A stretch of 64,000 bases of DNA from Lachnospiraceae bacterium (GTDB taxonomy: Bacteria > Bacillota > Clostridia > Lachnospirales > Lachnospiraceae), in the NCBI GenBank assembly GCA_017517305.1, contig JAFWZV010000004.1, forward strand, positions 1 through 64,000, in the 5' to 3' direction. This document shows positions 5,896 to 14,437 of the stretch, piece after piece. The position numbers were made by a program, and so were the translations under genes. Position 1 is the first letter of the stretch. Each line of letters opens with the position of its first letter. The notes under the pieces are model-generated. The model did no database searches. It saw only the letters and a list, made by a program, of their open reading frames with translations, and had not been told where the DNA came from.

Positions 5896-8553
5896 ATGAA
5901 CAAGGCGTATTTAAAAAATATATTAAGAACAATAGGAAAAAGTAAAGGAAGATACTTTGCAATTATGGCAATTATTGCTCTTGGTGTAGGTTTTTTCTCT
6001 GGAATTAAGGTGACTAAACCTGCTATGATTGCCAGTGTGAACGGATATTATCAGGACCATAATTTCTATGATTATAGACTTCTGTCCACCTATGGGTTTA
6101 CAGAGGAGGAGGTAGATAAGCTCCAGGAATATCCTAAGGTGGTGACTGCTGAAGGTGCATATTCCACAGACTTTCTGTATATGTCTTCTGAGGATAAGGA
6201 GGCAGCCTTAAAGGCAATGTCTATGCCTGAGAATATTAATACTGTGGAGCTAAAGGCTGGAAGACTTCCTGAAGCAGATAATGAGTGTGTGTTGGATGCT
6301 TCTAAAATAGATACCACAAGCTTTGATGAGGAACTGATAGGAACAACGATAGCTATTGCGGATAGTAATTCTGACACAATTAAGGATAGCTTTAAATACC
6401 AGGAATACACAGTTGTGGGCTTGGTGTATTCTCCGCTATATATTAGCTTTGAACGTGGAACCACCTCTCTTGGCAATGGAAAGCTAGAGGGCTTTATGTA
6501 CATTCCAAAGTCAGGCTTTGGCCTTGAATATTACACAGAAATGTACGCAAAGTGTCAGATGGATTATGATATCTATGAGGATGATTATGAAGAGTTTATA
6601 GAGAACTTAACTTCTGATATAGAAGCTGAGCTTATGGGTAATGCTACAGAACGATACAATGAATTGCTAGCAGATATAGATGCAGAATATAATGAAGCAG
6701 TTGCTACCATAGAAAATGAGGTAAATGCACAGGTTAAAGAAGAGTTTTACAATAGTCTTTATGCAACTGGTCTTACAGATGAAATGATTGACTATATGTT
6801 AACAGAGGGTACATTGGAGTATCCACAGGACACCATAGATGAGACCATAGAAGAGTTGGTTGATGAGATAGAATTGCCAGAGCTAGATGAACCAGAGGTA
6901 TTTGTTCTAGATAGAACAACAAATACAGGATATGTGTGCTATGATAATGATACTAACATTGTAGATGGTTTGGCAAAGGTATTTCCAGTGTTCTTCTTCC
7001 TTATAGCAGCACTTGTGTGCTCTACAACTATGACCAGAATGATAGATGATGAGAGAGGTCAGATAGGAACCTTAAGAGCAGTGGGGTATACTAACTCAGC
7101 TATTATATGGAAATATATGGTGTACTCAGGTAGTGCAGCTATAATCGGATGCTTAGCAGGCTTCTTTGGAGGAAGCTATATTTTCCCATATGTGATAGGT
7201 GAGGCATACAAAATGCTTTACGATTTTGGTAGAAGTGTGGAGTTTTATTTTGATCCTGTGCTTCTTATCATAACAATAATAGTATCCCTTATTTGTTCTG
7301 TAGGAACAACCTATCTAGCGTGTAGAAATGAGCTTCGTTGTATGCCGGCAGAGCTTATTAGACCTAAGGCTCCGGCAGCAGGTAAGAGAATTCTTATGGA
7401 GAGAATTACTCCAATATGGAAACGCATGAAGTTTTTACACAAGATAACCACCAGAAATGTATTCCGTTTTAAGAAGAGAATGATCATGATGGTTATGGGT
7501 ATAGCGGGATGTACAGCCTTAGTTATGGCAGGCTTTGGAATTAAGGATTCTGTGTCCAACATTGCTGAATTTCAGTATGATGAGATAGAGGTTTACGACA
7601 TGGAGGTGACCTTTGCAGAGGATATAACTGACGAAACAATTCTAGAGGTTGAAGAGATTTTAGGTGATGATGTATCTGTTATGAGTCCCTTACTTAAAAC
7701 CACTGCAGAATATCACTCTGGGGAGACGGTGAAAACTGTTTATATCTGTGGTGCAAATAAGACAGATATGGAGCCTGTTATGAATTACAAGCTGGTAAGT
7801 GGTGACACTAAGTTTCCCGGCTACGGACAGATTATGCTTAGTGATGGTATAGCAGATGCTGCAGGAGTTAAGGCAGGAGATACAATTACTCTTTCTAATG
7901 GTGACGGAAAAAATGTAACACTTGAGGTGTCAGCGGTTTATACTAACTATGTATGGCATTATGGATATGTTACACCTGATACCTATGCAGACTTCTTCGG
8001 AGAGGAATACAATGCTAATACTATGTATATTAATGTGACAGAGGATTCGGATCCCTATGAGCTAGGTGCAAATCTTTCGGAACTTGATTCAGTATTAAAT
8101 GTAACTGTAGTGGAAGAGGTCAAGAATATGATTTCTAACACTATGAAGATGCTTGATATGGTGGTATGGCTTGTTATAGGCTGTGCTGGAGCACTTGCAT
8201 TTATAGTATTATTTAACCTTAGCAACATTAACATTACAGAACGTGTAAGAGAGATAGCAACCATAAAGGTGTTAGGCTTCTATCAGAGAGAAACAGGTGC
8301 ATATGTATTTAGAGAAAATCTGGTGCTTACATTTATGGGAATTATAGTTGGTATTCCTTTAGGTGTGTTGCTTAATGGATTTATTATATCCCAGATTAAG
8401 GTTGACATGTTTATTATTAAGGAGACCTTGTTCCCTATAAGCTATGTGCTTACGGTGGTGCTGGTGTTCTTGTTCCTTAAGCTTACAGATTGGGTTATGA
8501 GAGGGAAGATAGAGGCTATAGATATGGCGGAATCCCTTAAGTCTATTGAATAA
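5896..8553 (+). CDS. ABC transporter permease, large FtsX/MacB (ABC3) type
   Basis: 885 residues from the ATG at 5896, chosen because AGGTGA lies at good spacing; a GTG at 5887 has poor support. One membrane helix at ~17-37 is followed by a ~320-residue extracellular region rich in acidic residues. Three helices lie at ~360-480, then a second extracellular domain (~540-760) and three helices at ~775-880. This duplicated FtsX-domain arrangement is typical of Firmicutes exporters paired with a MacB-type ATPase. The long acidic, partly coiled outer segment (~215-320) could bind a peptide or sense the envelope (inference). No accessory HlyD-like protein is nearby. Confidence 0.88.
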   Translation: MNKAYLKNILRTIGKSKGRYFAIMAIIALGVGFFSGIKVTKPAMIASVNGYYQDHNFYDYRLLSTYGFTEEEVDKLQEYPKVVTAEGAYSTDFLYMSSEDKEAALKAMSMPENINTVELKAGRLPEADNECVLDASKIDTTSFDEELIGTTIAIADSNSDTIKDSFKYQEYTVVGLVYSPLYISFERGTTSLGNGKLEGFMYIPKSGFGLEYYTEMYAKCQMDYDIYEDDYEEFIENLTSDIEAELMGNATERYNELLADIDAEYNEAVATIENEVNAQVKEEFYNSLYATGLTDEMIDYMLTEGTLEYPQDTIDETIEELVDEIELPELDEPEVFVLDRTTNTGYVCYDNDTNIVDGLAKVFPVFFFLIAALVCSTTMTRMIDDERGQIGTLRAVGYTNSAIIWKYMVYSGSAAIIGCLAGFFGGSYIFPYVIGEAYKMLYDFGRSVEFYFDPVLLIITIIVSLICSVGTTYLACRNELRCMPAELIRPKAPAAGKRILMERITPIWKRMKFLHKITTRNVFRFKKRMIMMVMGIAGCTALVMAGFGIKDSVSNIAEFQYDEIEVYDMEVTFAEDITDETILEVEEILGDDVSVMSPLLKTTAEYHSGETVKTVYICGANKTDMEPVMNYKLVSGDTKFPGYGQIMLSDGIADAAGVKAGDTITLSNGDGKNVTLEVSAVYTNYVWHYGYVTPDTYADFFGEEYNANTMYINVTEDSDPYELGANLSELDSVLNVTVVEEVKNMISNTMKMLDMVVWLVIGCAGALAFIVLFNLSNINITERVREIATIKVLGFYQRETGAYVFRENLVLTFMGIIVGIPLGVLLNGFIISQIKVDMFIIKETLFPISYVLTVVLVFLFLKLTDWVMRGKIEAIDMAESLKSIE

Positions 8554-8579
8554 CTTATTGGTGCTATACGCCTTTTTTC

Positions 8580-8608
8580 TTGAATTCGTGCAGATATAGG
8601 AGTATAAT
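8580..8608 (+). promoter_or_regulatory. Sigma-A promoter for the DAHP synthase gene
   Basis: TTGAAT (8580-8585), a 17-bp spacer and a perfect TATAAT (8603-8608). The leader is about 65 nt long; I see no attenuator or T-box in it. Confidence 0.75.
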
Positions 8609-8681
8609 ATTTTTGTTCGCATTGAAACGAAATGGATATATTTAGCAATTTATAATTAAGACAAAATTGGAGGACATAAAA

Positions 8682-9710
8682 ATGGCATTACACATGGTCA
8701 AAAAGGTACCTGGTCCACAGGAGATTAGAGAAGCATTTCCTATGGATAAGGAGCTAATTGATATAAAAGCAGTAAGAGACGCAGAGATTAGAAAAATTTT
8801 TACAGGAGAGTCAGATAAGTTTATAGCTATTATCGGCCCTTGTTCAGCTGACTATGAGGAATCAGTTCTTGATTATCTTAACAGACTTGCTAAGGTACAG
8901 GAGAAGGTTGATGAGAAAATTTTAATTATTCCAAGAATTTATACTAATAAGCCAAGAACTAATGGTTCAGGCTATAAGGGAATGCTTCATCAGCCAAATC
9001 CAGAGGATAAGCCAGACTTTATAGAGGGTGTTAAGGCTATTAGAAAGATGCACATTAAGGCCATTAAGGAGACACACCTTACAGCAGCTGATGAGATGCT
9101 TTATACAGATAACTGGCCATACCTTGAGGATATCCTTTCATATGTAGCAATTGGTGCAAGAAGTGTGGAGAACCAGGCTCACAGACTTACAGCAAGTGGT
9201 ATGGATGTACCAGTTGGTATGAAGAACCCAACAAGTGGAGATTACACAGTTATGCTTAACTCATGTGTTGCTGCACAGGCTAAGCACACCTTCCTTTTCT
9301 CAGGCTATGAGACTAAGACTGATGGTAATCCACTAGCACATTGTATACTTAGAGGCTCACTTAATAAGAGTGGTCAGTCTATTGCTAACTACCATTACGA
9401 AGATTTAAAGCTTCTTGTGGACATGTACCAGAAATTCAATCTTGTAAATCCTGCTTGTATTGTTGATGCTAATCACAACAATTCAGGTAAGAAGTGGGAT
9501 GAGCAGCCTCGAATAGTTAATGAGATTCTTCATTGCAGAAGACATTCTAATGATGTTAAGAACTTAGTTAAGGGTGTTATGGTAGAAAGCTATATTGAGG
9601 ATGGTAATCAGCCAATAGGTGGAGGATGCTACGGTAAGTCAATCACTGATCCATGTCTTGGATGGGATAAGACTGAAAAGCTTCTTCTTGAGATGGCTGA
9701 GCAGTTGTAG
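8682..9710 (+). CDS. aroF: 3-deoxy-7-phosphoheptulonate (DAHP) synthase, class I
   Basis: Joins phosphoenolpyruvate and erythrose 4-phosphate, the first step of aromatic amino acid synthesis. The 342-residue product shows the class I (AroF/G/H) hallmarks: GPCS at ~52, the KPRT segment near 90, KNPTSGD at ~180, ILRGS near 225, and VDANHNNSGK near 263 with its metal-binding Asp/His. The true start is the ATG at 8682, eight bases after GGAGGA; a TTG at 8667 is part of the ribosome site itself. It has its own promoter and is followed 24 bases later by a CBS-domain gene. I cannot tell which amino acid, if any, feeds back on it. Confidence 0.92.
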   Translation: MALHMVKKVPGPQEIREAFPMDKELIDIKAVRDAEIRKIFTGESDKFIAIIGPCSADYEESVLDYLNRLAKVQEKVDEKILIIPRIYTNKPRTNGSGYKGMLHQPNPEDKPDFIEGVKAIRKMHIKAIKETHLTAADEMLYTDNWPYLEDILSYVAIGARSVENQAHRLTASGMDVPVGMKNPTSGDYTVMLNSCVAAQAKHTFLFSGYETKTDGNPLAHCILRGSLNKSGQSIANYHYEDLKLLVDMYQKFNLVNPACIVDANHNNSGKKWDEQPRIVNEILHCRRHSNDVKNLVKGVMVESYIEDGNQPIGGGCYGKSITDPCLGWDKTEKLLLEMAEQL

Positions 9711-9734
9711 GGTAAGGTATTTTGGAGGAAACGA

Positions 9735-10121
9735 ATGAACATATTTAGTATTCTGGTGCCTAAGCAGATGCTTACATATTTGAATGCAAATGATTCGGTT
9801 GACAAGGCAGTTGAATTTGTCCTTGAGAGTGGTTATACAGCAGTCCCAGTTATTGATGATGAGGGCAAATATGTAGCCATTGCAAGTGAAGGAGATTTTC
9901 TTAGACGAGTTATGAATGGTGGTAGAGAAAATCTGGCAAATTACAAGGTTAAGGATATTGTAAAACTAGACCCAGAAGGTGCGGTTTTAAATACTGCCAG
10001 CGAGGAAGAAATATATGAGAAGATTCTTGATAGAAATTTCCTTGCAGTAACTGACGACAGAGGTTGCTTCGTAGGAATAATTACTAGAAAGACAGTAATC
10101 ATGAAGCTACATAAGGACTAG
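9735..10121 (+). CDS. CBS domain pair protein
   Basis: 128 residues, almost exactly two CBS motifs (~8-62 and ~68-125), containing YTAVPVIDDEGKYV and NFLAVTDDRGCFVGII. Stand-alone CBS pairs bind adenine nucleotides and act as cytosolic energy sensors. GGAGG lies eight bases before the ATG, and the gene follows DAHP synthase by 24 bases, so the two are likely co-transcribed. Nucleotide regulation of the synthase is possible but speculative. Confidence 0.88.
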   Translation: MNIFSILVPKQMLTYLNANDSVDKAVEFVLESGYTAVPVIDDEGKYVAIASEGDFLRRVMNGGRENLANYKVKDIVKLDPEGAVLNTASEEEIYEKILDRNFLAVTDDRGCFVGIITRKTVIMKLHKD

Positions 10122-10131
10122 ATGTAAAGAT

Positions 10132-10178
10132 AAGCCATGTGGAACCTATGAGATTTAAATCCTAGGTTAACATGGCTT
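10132..10178 (+). terminator. Nested hairpin after the CBS gene
   Basis: AAGCCATGT pairs with ACATGGCTT, and inside it AACCTA pairs with TAGGTT. The T-run after it is weak (TTTAAG), so this may be an inefficient terminator or an RNA-stabilising hairpin. Confidence 0.6.
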
Positions 10179-10200
10179 TAAGATTAATATAAGGAGTATT

Positions 10201-10860
10201 ATGAGCAAATATAAATACATTTTGTTTGATTTAGATGGAACCATAACAGAGCCATTCTTAGGTATCTCAAATGGGATAAAATATGCCCTGAATAAATTTG
10301 ATATTAAGATGGAGGACAATGAAACCCTTCGCAAATTCATTGGACCACCACTTAGAGATTCCTTTAGAGAATATTGTGGATTTACCAATATGCAGGCGGA
10401 GGACGCAACTAAATACTATAGAGAGTATTATAGTGTTAAGGGGTTAGAGGAAAATGAAATAATGCCCGGTATGGATGACGTAATAAAGCAACTTTATGAT
10501 GAGGGCTATAAGCTTTATCTAGCAACCTCAAAGCCTGAAAAATTTGCCAAAATCATATTAGAAAATCTAGGTTTGTTAGAGTATTTCGATATAGTTGCCG
10601 GAGCAAGCTTTGATGGGACCAGAGAAAAGAAGGAACAGGTTATAGAGTATTTGCTGGAGCAGATTAAGGAGAAGTATGACGATTTTAGCATAGAACAAGC
10701 TATTATGGTGGGAGACAGACATTTTGATATCCATGGAGCGAAATATTTTAATATGGATAGTATAGGAGTTACCTTTGGCTATGGTGATTATGATGAGCTA
10801 AAGAATGCAGGTGCAAGCTATGTAGTAGAAGAGGCAATGGGTATCGTGGATGTGGTTTAA
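10201..10860 (+). CDS. HAD family phosphatase, phosphoglycolate-phosphatase-like
   Basis: 219 residues with all four HAD motifs: FDLDGT at ~8 (nucleophile Asp), ATSKP near 107, Lys in the REKKEQ region, and MVGDRHFDIHGA near 170. A helical cap lies between motifs I and II (class IA). Such enzymes hydrolyse small phosphates such as phosphoglycolate or nucleotides; the exact substrate cannot be read from sequence. AAGGAG lies before the ATG. Confidence 0.87.
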   Translation: MSKYKYILFDLDGTITEPFLGISNGIKYALNKFDIKMEDNETLRKFIGPPLRDSFREYCGFTNMQAEDATKYYREYYSVKGLEENEIMPGMDDVIKQLYDEGYKLYLATSKPEKFAKIILENLGLLEYFDIVAGASFDGTREKKEQVIEYLLEQIKEKYDDFSIEQAIMVGDRHFDIHGAKYFNMDSIGVTFGYGDYDELKNAGASYVVEEAMGIVDVV

Positions 10861-10960
10861 GACAATGTAAGCTTGGTAGTGGATTATACTAGGTTGTGAA
10901 AGTGAAACGTTTTTTGAGAAAAGGAAGCGACATAAAAAGTATATGTAATAAGGTGGACAT

Positions 10961-11134
10961 ATGGATTTTGAAGTAGGACAGGTTATTAAATTAAAAAAGG
11001 GTCATCCCTGTGGTGGTAATAGCTGGGAGATTCTTCGTGTAGGTATGGATTTTAAATTGAAATGTACAAATTGTGGACACATGGTTATGGTTGCTCGCAA
11101 GCTTGTGGAGAAGAATTTCAGACAATTGTTGTAA
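10961..11134 (+). CDS. DUF951 family small zinc-finger-like protein
   Basis: 57 residues. The pattern KKGHPCGGNSWEILRVG, then KCTNCGH and MVARK is that of DUF951. Cys17 and the CxxC pair (35/38), with His15 or His40, could bind a metal. AGGTGG precedes the ATG. The family is widespread in Firmicutes and often neighbours ribosome or chromosome genes, but its role is unknown. A small GCAC/GTGC hairpin with TTTTG follows (about 11142-11163). Confidence 0.85.
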   Translation: MDFEVGQVIKLKKGHPCGGNSWEILRVGMDFKLKCTNCGHMVMVARKLVEKNFRQLL

Positions 11135-11202
11135 AAATGCACAAAAAGGTATAGTGCTTTTGTTGGTAAACTAACGAAAATATTTTTTCTGCCTGAAATC
11201 GC

Positions 11203-11231
11203 TTACAAAATGCAAAGAATTTTGATAGTAT
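11203..11231 (+). promoter_or_regulatory. Promoter of the CarD-like gene
   Basis: TTACAA (11203-11208), a 17-bp spacer and TAGTAT (11226-11231). This leaves an unusually long leader of about 115 nt before the start codon; I see no known riboswitch in it. Confidence 0.55.
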
Positions 11232-11352
11232 ATTATATAGCGAGAGATTCGGTTGAAAAATAAGATTGAAATCATTTGGACGCACTTGTTGAAGAATGGT
11301 TTTAATTTTTTTTCAAAAGTTTCTTGTTCAATAATAACTTAGGAGGGAGAAG

Positions 11353-11853
11353 ATGTTTGACGTAGGTGAATACATAGTATATGGCCAGAACGGTATATGT
11401 AGGATAGAAGACATTACACATCCTGATATTTCCGGTTACGACGATAATAGATTGTATTATGTTCTGGTTCCGGAAAGGTCTAGAGAGAGTAGATTGTTTT
11501 GTCCTACAGATAACACAAAGGTCGTTCTAAGGAAAATCGTTACTGCTGAGGAAGCTATGGACGCTATTGATGAAGCAGAAAGCATGGAGCCACTTAAGGT
11601 GGTAAATGACCGTATGAGAGATGAGTGCTATAAGAATGTGATGAAAAGCTGTGAACTTAAACAGTGGTTGCAGATTATTAAAACACTTCTTATTAGGAAA
11701 AAGGAAAGAGAGGCAGCAGGCAAGAAAATTACTGCCACAGATGAGAGATATTTGAATGCAGCACAAGATGTTCTTTTTACGGAGGTAGCTATTGCTACAG
11801 GCAAGAACAAGGATGAGGTTAAAGAACTTGTTCTTAACGCAGTAAGCGCATAA
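11353..11853 (+). CDS. CarD/CdnL-like transcriptional regulator
   Basis: 166 residues. The N-terminus (MFDVGEYIVYGQNGICRI) is the CarD/TRCF RNA-polymerase-interaction domain of about 60 residues. A helical C-terminal domain (~85-160) follows, which in CarD contacts promoter DNA and stabilises open complexes. GGAGGGAG lies before the ATG. It is monocistronic, with its own terminator. CarD-type proteins act on housekeeping or rRNA promoters, so it is probably a general regulator, unrelated to the hydrogenase genes that follow. Confidence 0.88.
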   Translation: MFDVGEYIVYGQNGICRIEDITHPDISGYDDNRLYYVLVPERSRESRLFCPTDNTKVVLRKIVTAEEAMDAIDEAESMEPLKVVNDRMRDECYKNVMKSCELKQWLQIIKTLLIRKKEREAAGKKITATDERYLNAAQDVLFTEVAIATGKNKDEVKELVLNAVSA

Positions 11854-11889
11854 TTTGAACACTTTTATTTCGGAATATTGAAAAGAATT

Positions 11890-11934
11890 AAAGCCACAGG
11901 CATGGTTAGAATACCATAACTGTGGCTTTTTCTT
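11890..11934 (+). terminator. Intrinsic terminator after the CarD-like gene
   Basis: AAAGCCACAG pairs with CTGTGGCTTT, with an inner ATGGT/ACCAT helix, followed by T-rich sequence. Confidence 0.9.
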
Positions 11935-11961
11935 GTTGGAAAATATTAACGTTAGTAGTAT
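11933..11961 (+). promoter_or_regulatory. Candidate promoter of the hydrogenase operon
   Basis: TTGTTG (11933-11938) and TAGTAT (11956-11961) are 17 bp apart. A TATAAT also overlaps at 11959-11964. The -35 lies in the T-run of the preceding terminator, so readthrough and initiation would be tightly separated. Confidence 0.5.
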
Positions 11962-12008
11962 AATTTATATGGGTCAAAAATCAAAGTGATAAATATGGAG
12001 GGACGGTT

Positions 12009-12485
12009 ATGCTAGATCAAACTTATTATGATAAGGCTGACGAAATAATAGGGCAGTACGGCACAGATAGTCGCTGGCTTATTCCTATTATTCAGGATGT
12101 TCAGACAGAGTACAGATACTTGCCACCGGAATTGCTTAGCTACATAGCAACTAAGCTTAATATTACAGAGGCAAAGGCTTACAGTGTTGCTACATTCTAT
12201 GAGAATTTTTCATTTGAACAAAAAGGCAAGTATGTAATTAAGGTTTGTGACGGAACTGCTTGTCATGTTAGAAAATCAACAGGTATTTTGGAAAGATTAT
12301 ATAAGGAATTAGGGCTTGGTAAGGGTAAGCACACTACAGATGATATGATGTTTACAGTTGAGACTGTATCATGTCTTGGAGCGTGTGGATTAGCTCCGGT
12401 TCTCACTGTCAATGATGAGGTGCATGCGGCTATGACACCGGACAAGGTGACTGAATTAATAAAGGAATTGCGAGGTGAGGGCTAA
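12009..12485 (+). CDS. hydC: Bifurcating [FeFe]-hydrogenase, NuoE-like subunit
   Basis: 158 residues, matching the 24-kDa NuoE family: a helical N-terminus (~1-75) and a thioredoxin-like [2Fe-2S] domain with CDGTAC near 80-85 and CLGAC near 121-125 giving the four cysteines. In HydABC enzymes this small subunit belongs to the electron-transfer core. GGAGGG precedes the ATG. Its stop overlaps the hydB start by one base (TAATG), so the subunits are translationally coupled. Confidence 0.92.
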   Translation: MLDQTYYDKADEIIGQYGTDSRWLIPIIQDVQTEYRYLPPELLSYIATKLNITEAKAYSVATFYENFSFEQKGKYVIKVCDGTACHVRKSTGILERLYKELGLGKGKHTTDDMMFTVETVSCLGACGLAPVLTVNDEVHAAMTPDKVTELIKELRGEG

Positions 12486-14422
12486 TGAGATTAAATAATA
12501 GAGAAGATTTGATTCGCGCTCGCAAGGAAGCTAAGGCAGCTATGGAGCAGGAGAAATTTAGAATTCTCATCTGTGCTGGTACAGGATGTTTAGCTGGTGG
12601 TTCAGCGAAGATATATGAGAAGCTAAAGTCTCTTGTAGATGGTAATCCTAATGTGGAGATAGAATTTGGAGCAGGTGCGGCACATGGACCTAATGGTGAG
12701 TGCCCTAGTGCACAGATTGCAGCATCAGTAGCCAGTGATGCGGAAAATGCAACAGGTGGAGTTAAGAAAAGTGGATGCCACGGATTCTGTGAGATGGGGC
12801 CACTTGTTAGAATTGAGCCTTACAACTTCCTTTATACAAAGGTTAAGGAAGAGGATTGTGAAGAAATATATGAGAAAACCATCTTACATGGAGAGCCTGT
12901 GGAGAGACTTCTGTATGAGATGGATGGTGTTAAGTACAAGACTCAGGAGGAGATTCCTTTCTATGCAAAGCAGACCAGACTTGTACTTAAAAACTGTGGA
13001 CATATAGATGCAGAGCATATTAATGAGTACCTTGCAGTAGGTGGATATGAAGCCCTTGAGAAGGCTCTTTTTGATATGACTCAGGATGAAATTATTAATG
13101 AGATTTATGACTCAGAGCTTCGTGGTCGTGGAGGCGGTGGCTTCCAGACTGGATATAAGTGGAAGCAGGTAGCACGCCAGGCCGAGAAGACTCGCTACGT
13201 GGTATGTAACGGTGATGAGGGAGACCCGGGTGCATTTATGGACCGTTCTGTTATGGAGGGTGACCCACATAAGATGATAGAGGGTATGATAATTGCCGGA
13301 TATGCAGTTGGAGCTCAGGAAGGTTATATTTACGTTAGAGCAGAGTATCCACTGGCGATTAGCAGACTTAAGATAGCTATAGCCCAGGCTGAAGAGGCAG
13401 GATTGCTTGGAGATAACATTTTAGGTTCAGGCTACAGCTTTAAGCTTCACATAAACCGTGGTGCCGGTGCCTTCGTATGTGGTGAGGGTTCAGCTCTTAC
13501 AGCATCTATCGAGGGTGAGCGTGGTATGCCTAGAACTAAGCCACCTAGAACTGTAGAACAAGGTTTATTTGGTAAGCCAACAGTTCTTAACAATGTTGAG
13601 ACCTATGCTAACGTTCCTATGATTATTACTAATGGTGCCAAGTGGTATAAGGGAATTGGAACAGAAAAAAGCCCAGGAACCAAGGCCTTTGCGGTAACAG
13701 GCAGTATCAATAACACCGGACTTATAGAGGTGCCAATGGGTACAACTCTTAGAGAGATTGTATATGAGATTGGTGGCGGAATTAAGAATGGTAAGGAGTT
13801 TAAGGCAGTACAGATAGGTGGACCATCAGGCGGTTGTCTTATCGGTACAGACCTTGATTTACCACTTGATTTCGACTCACTTAAGAAGCGCGGAGCTATG
13901 ATTGGTTCAGGCGGTCTTGTTATTATGGACGAGGATACCTGTATGGTAGAGGTTGCAAGATTTTTTATGAACTTTACTCAGAATGAATCCTGCGGAAAAT
14001 GTATCCCTTGTCGTGAAGGTACCAAGCGTATGCTTGAAATATTAGAGGATATAGTTGCAGGAAGAGGTACTATGGAGCAGCTTGATATGCTGGAGGAGCT
14101 TGGTACTGCAATTACTGATACAGCACTTTGTGGTTTGGGCAAGAGTGCAGCACTTCCTGTTCTCAGTACTCTTAGAACCTTTAGAGATGAGTACGAAGAG
14201 CACGTATTAGAGAAAAAATGTCGTACAGGCAACTGTCAGGCACTTAGAACCTACAAGATAGATCCTGACAAGTGTAAGGGATGTTCTAAGTGTGCAAGAA
14301 ATTGTCCTGTAGGAGCTATAACCGGACAGATTAAGAGTCCATATACTATTGACCCTAGCAAGTGCATTAAGTGTGGCGCTTGTGAGAGCGATTGTCCATT
14401 TGGGGCAATAGAAATAGTGTAG
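12485..14422 (+). CDS. hydB: Bifurcating [FeFe]-hydrogenase, NuoF-like NADH/FMN subunit
   Basis: 645 residues. Order of parts: an N-terminal thioredoxin-like [2Fe-2S] domain (CAGTGC near 30-35, CHGFC near 98); the NuoF core with the glycine-rich RGRGGGGF loop near 213 and GDEGDPGAFMD near 245 for NADH and FMN; the [4Fe-4S] site SCGKCIPC near 501; and a C-terminal two-cluster ferredoxin (CKGCSKCARNCP and CIKCGACESDCP, ~597-640). This is the HydB/HndC build. The complex couples NADH and reduced ferredoxin oxidation to H2 formation, or the reverse, in the cytoplasm. A 15-base gap leads to hydA. Confidence 0.94.
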   Translation: MRLNNREDLIRARKEAKAAMEQEKFRILICAGTGCLAGGSAKIYEKLKSLVDGNPNVEIEFGAGAAHGPNGECPSAQIAASVASDAENATGGVKKSGCHGFCEMGPLVRIEPYNFLYTKVKEEDCEEIYEKTILHGEPVERLLYEMDGVKYKTQEEIPFYAKQTRLVLKNCGHIDAEHINEYLAVGGYEALEKALFDMTQDEIINEIYDSELRGRGGGGFQTGYKWKQVARQAEKTRYVVCNGDEGDPGAFMDRSVMEGDPHKMIEGMIIAGYAVGAQEGYIYVRAEYPLAISRLKIAIAQAEEAGLLGDNILGSGYSFKLHINRGAGAFVCGEGSALTASIEGERGMPRTKPPRTVEQGLFGKPTVLNNVETYANVPMIITNGAKWYKGIGTEKSPGTKAFAVTGSINNTGLIEVPMGTTLREIVYEIGGGIKNGKEFKAVQIGGPSGGCLIGTDLDLPLDFDSLKKRGAMIGSGGLVIMDEDTCMVEVARFFMNFTQNESCGKCIPCREGTKRMLEILEDIVAGRGTMEQLDMLEELGTAITDTALCGLGKSAALPVLSTLRTFRDEYEEHVLEKKCRTGNCQALRTYKIDPDKCKGCSKCARNCPVGAITGQIKSPYTIDPSKCIKCGACESDCPFGAIEIV

Positions 14423-14437
14423 GGAGGTGCTTGAGTA

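Noticed and set aside
8667..8681. TTG start for DAHP synthase
   Set aside because: The TTG overlaps the GGAGGA ribosome site of the ATG at 8682.
11238..11352. Riboswitch in the long CarD leader
   Set aside because: No stable conserved fold or known aptamer motif could be seen; only short A/T-rich pairings.
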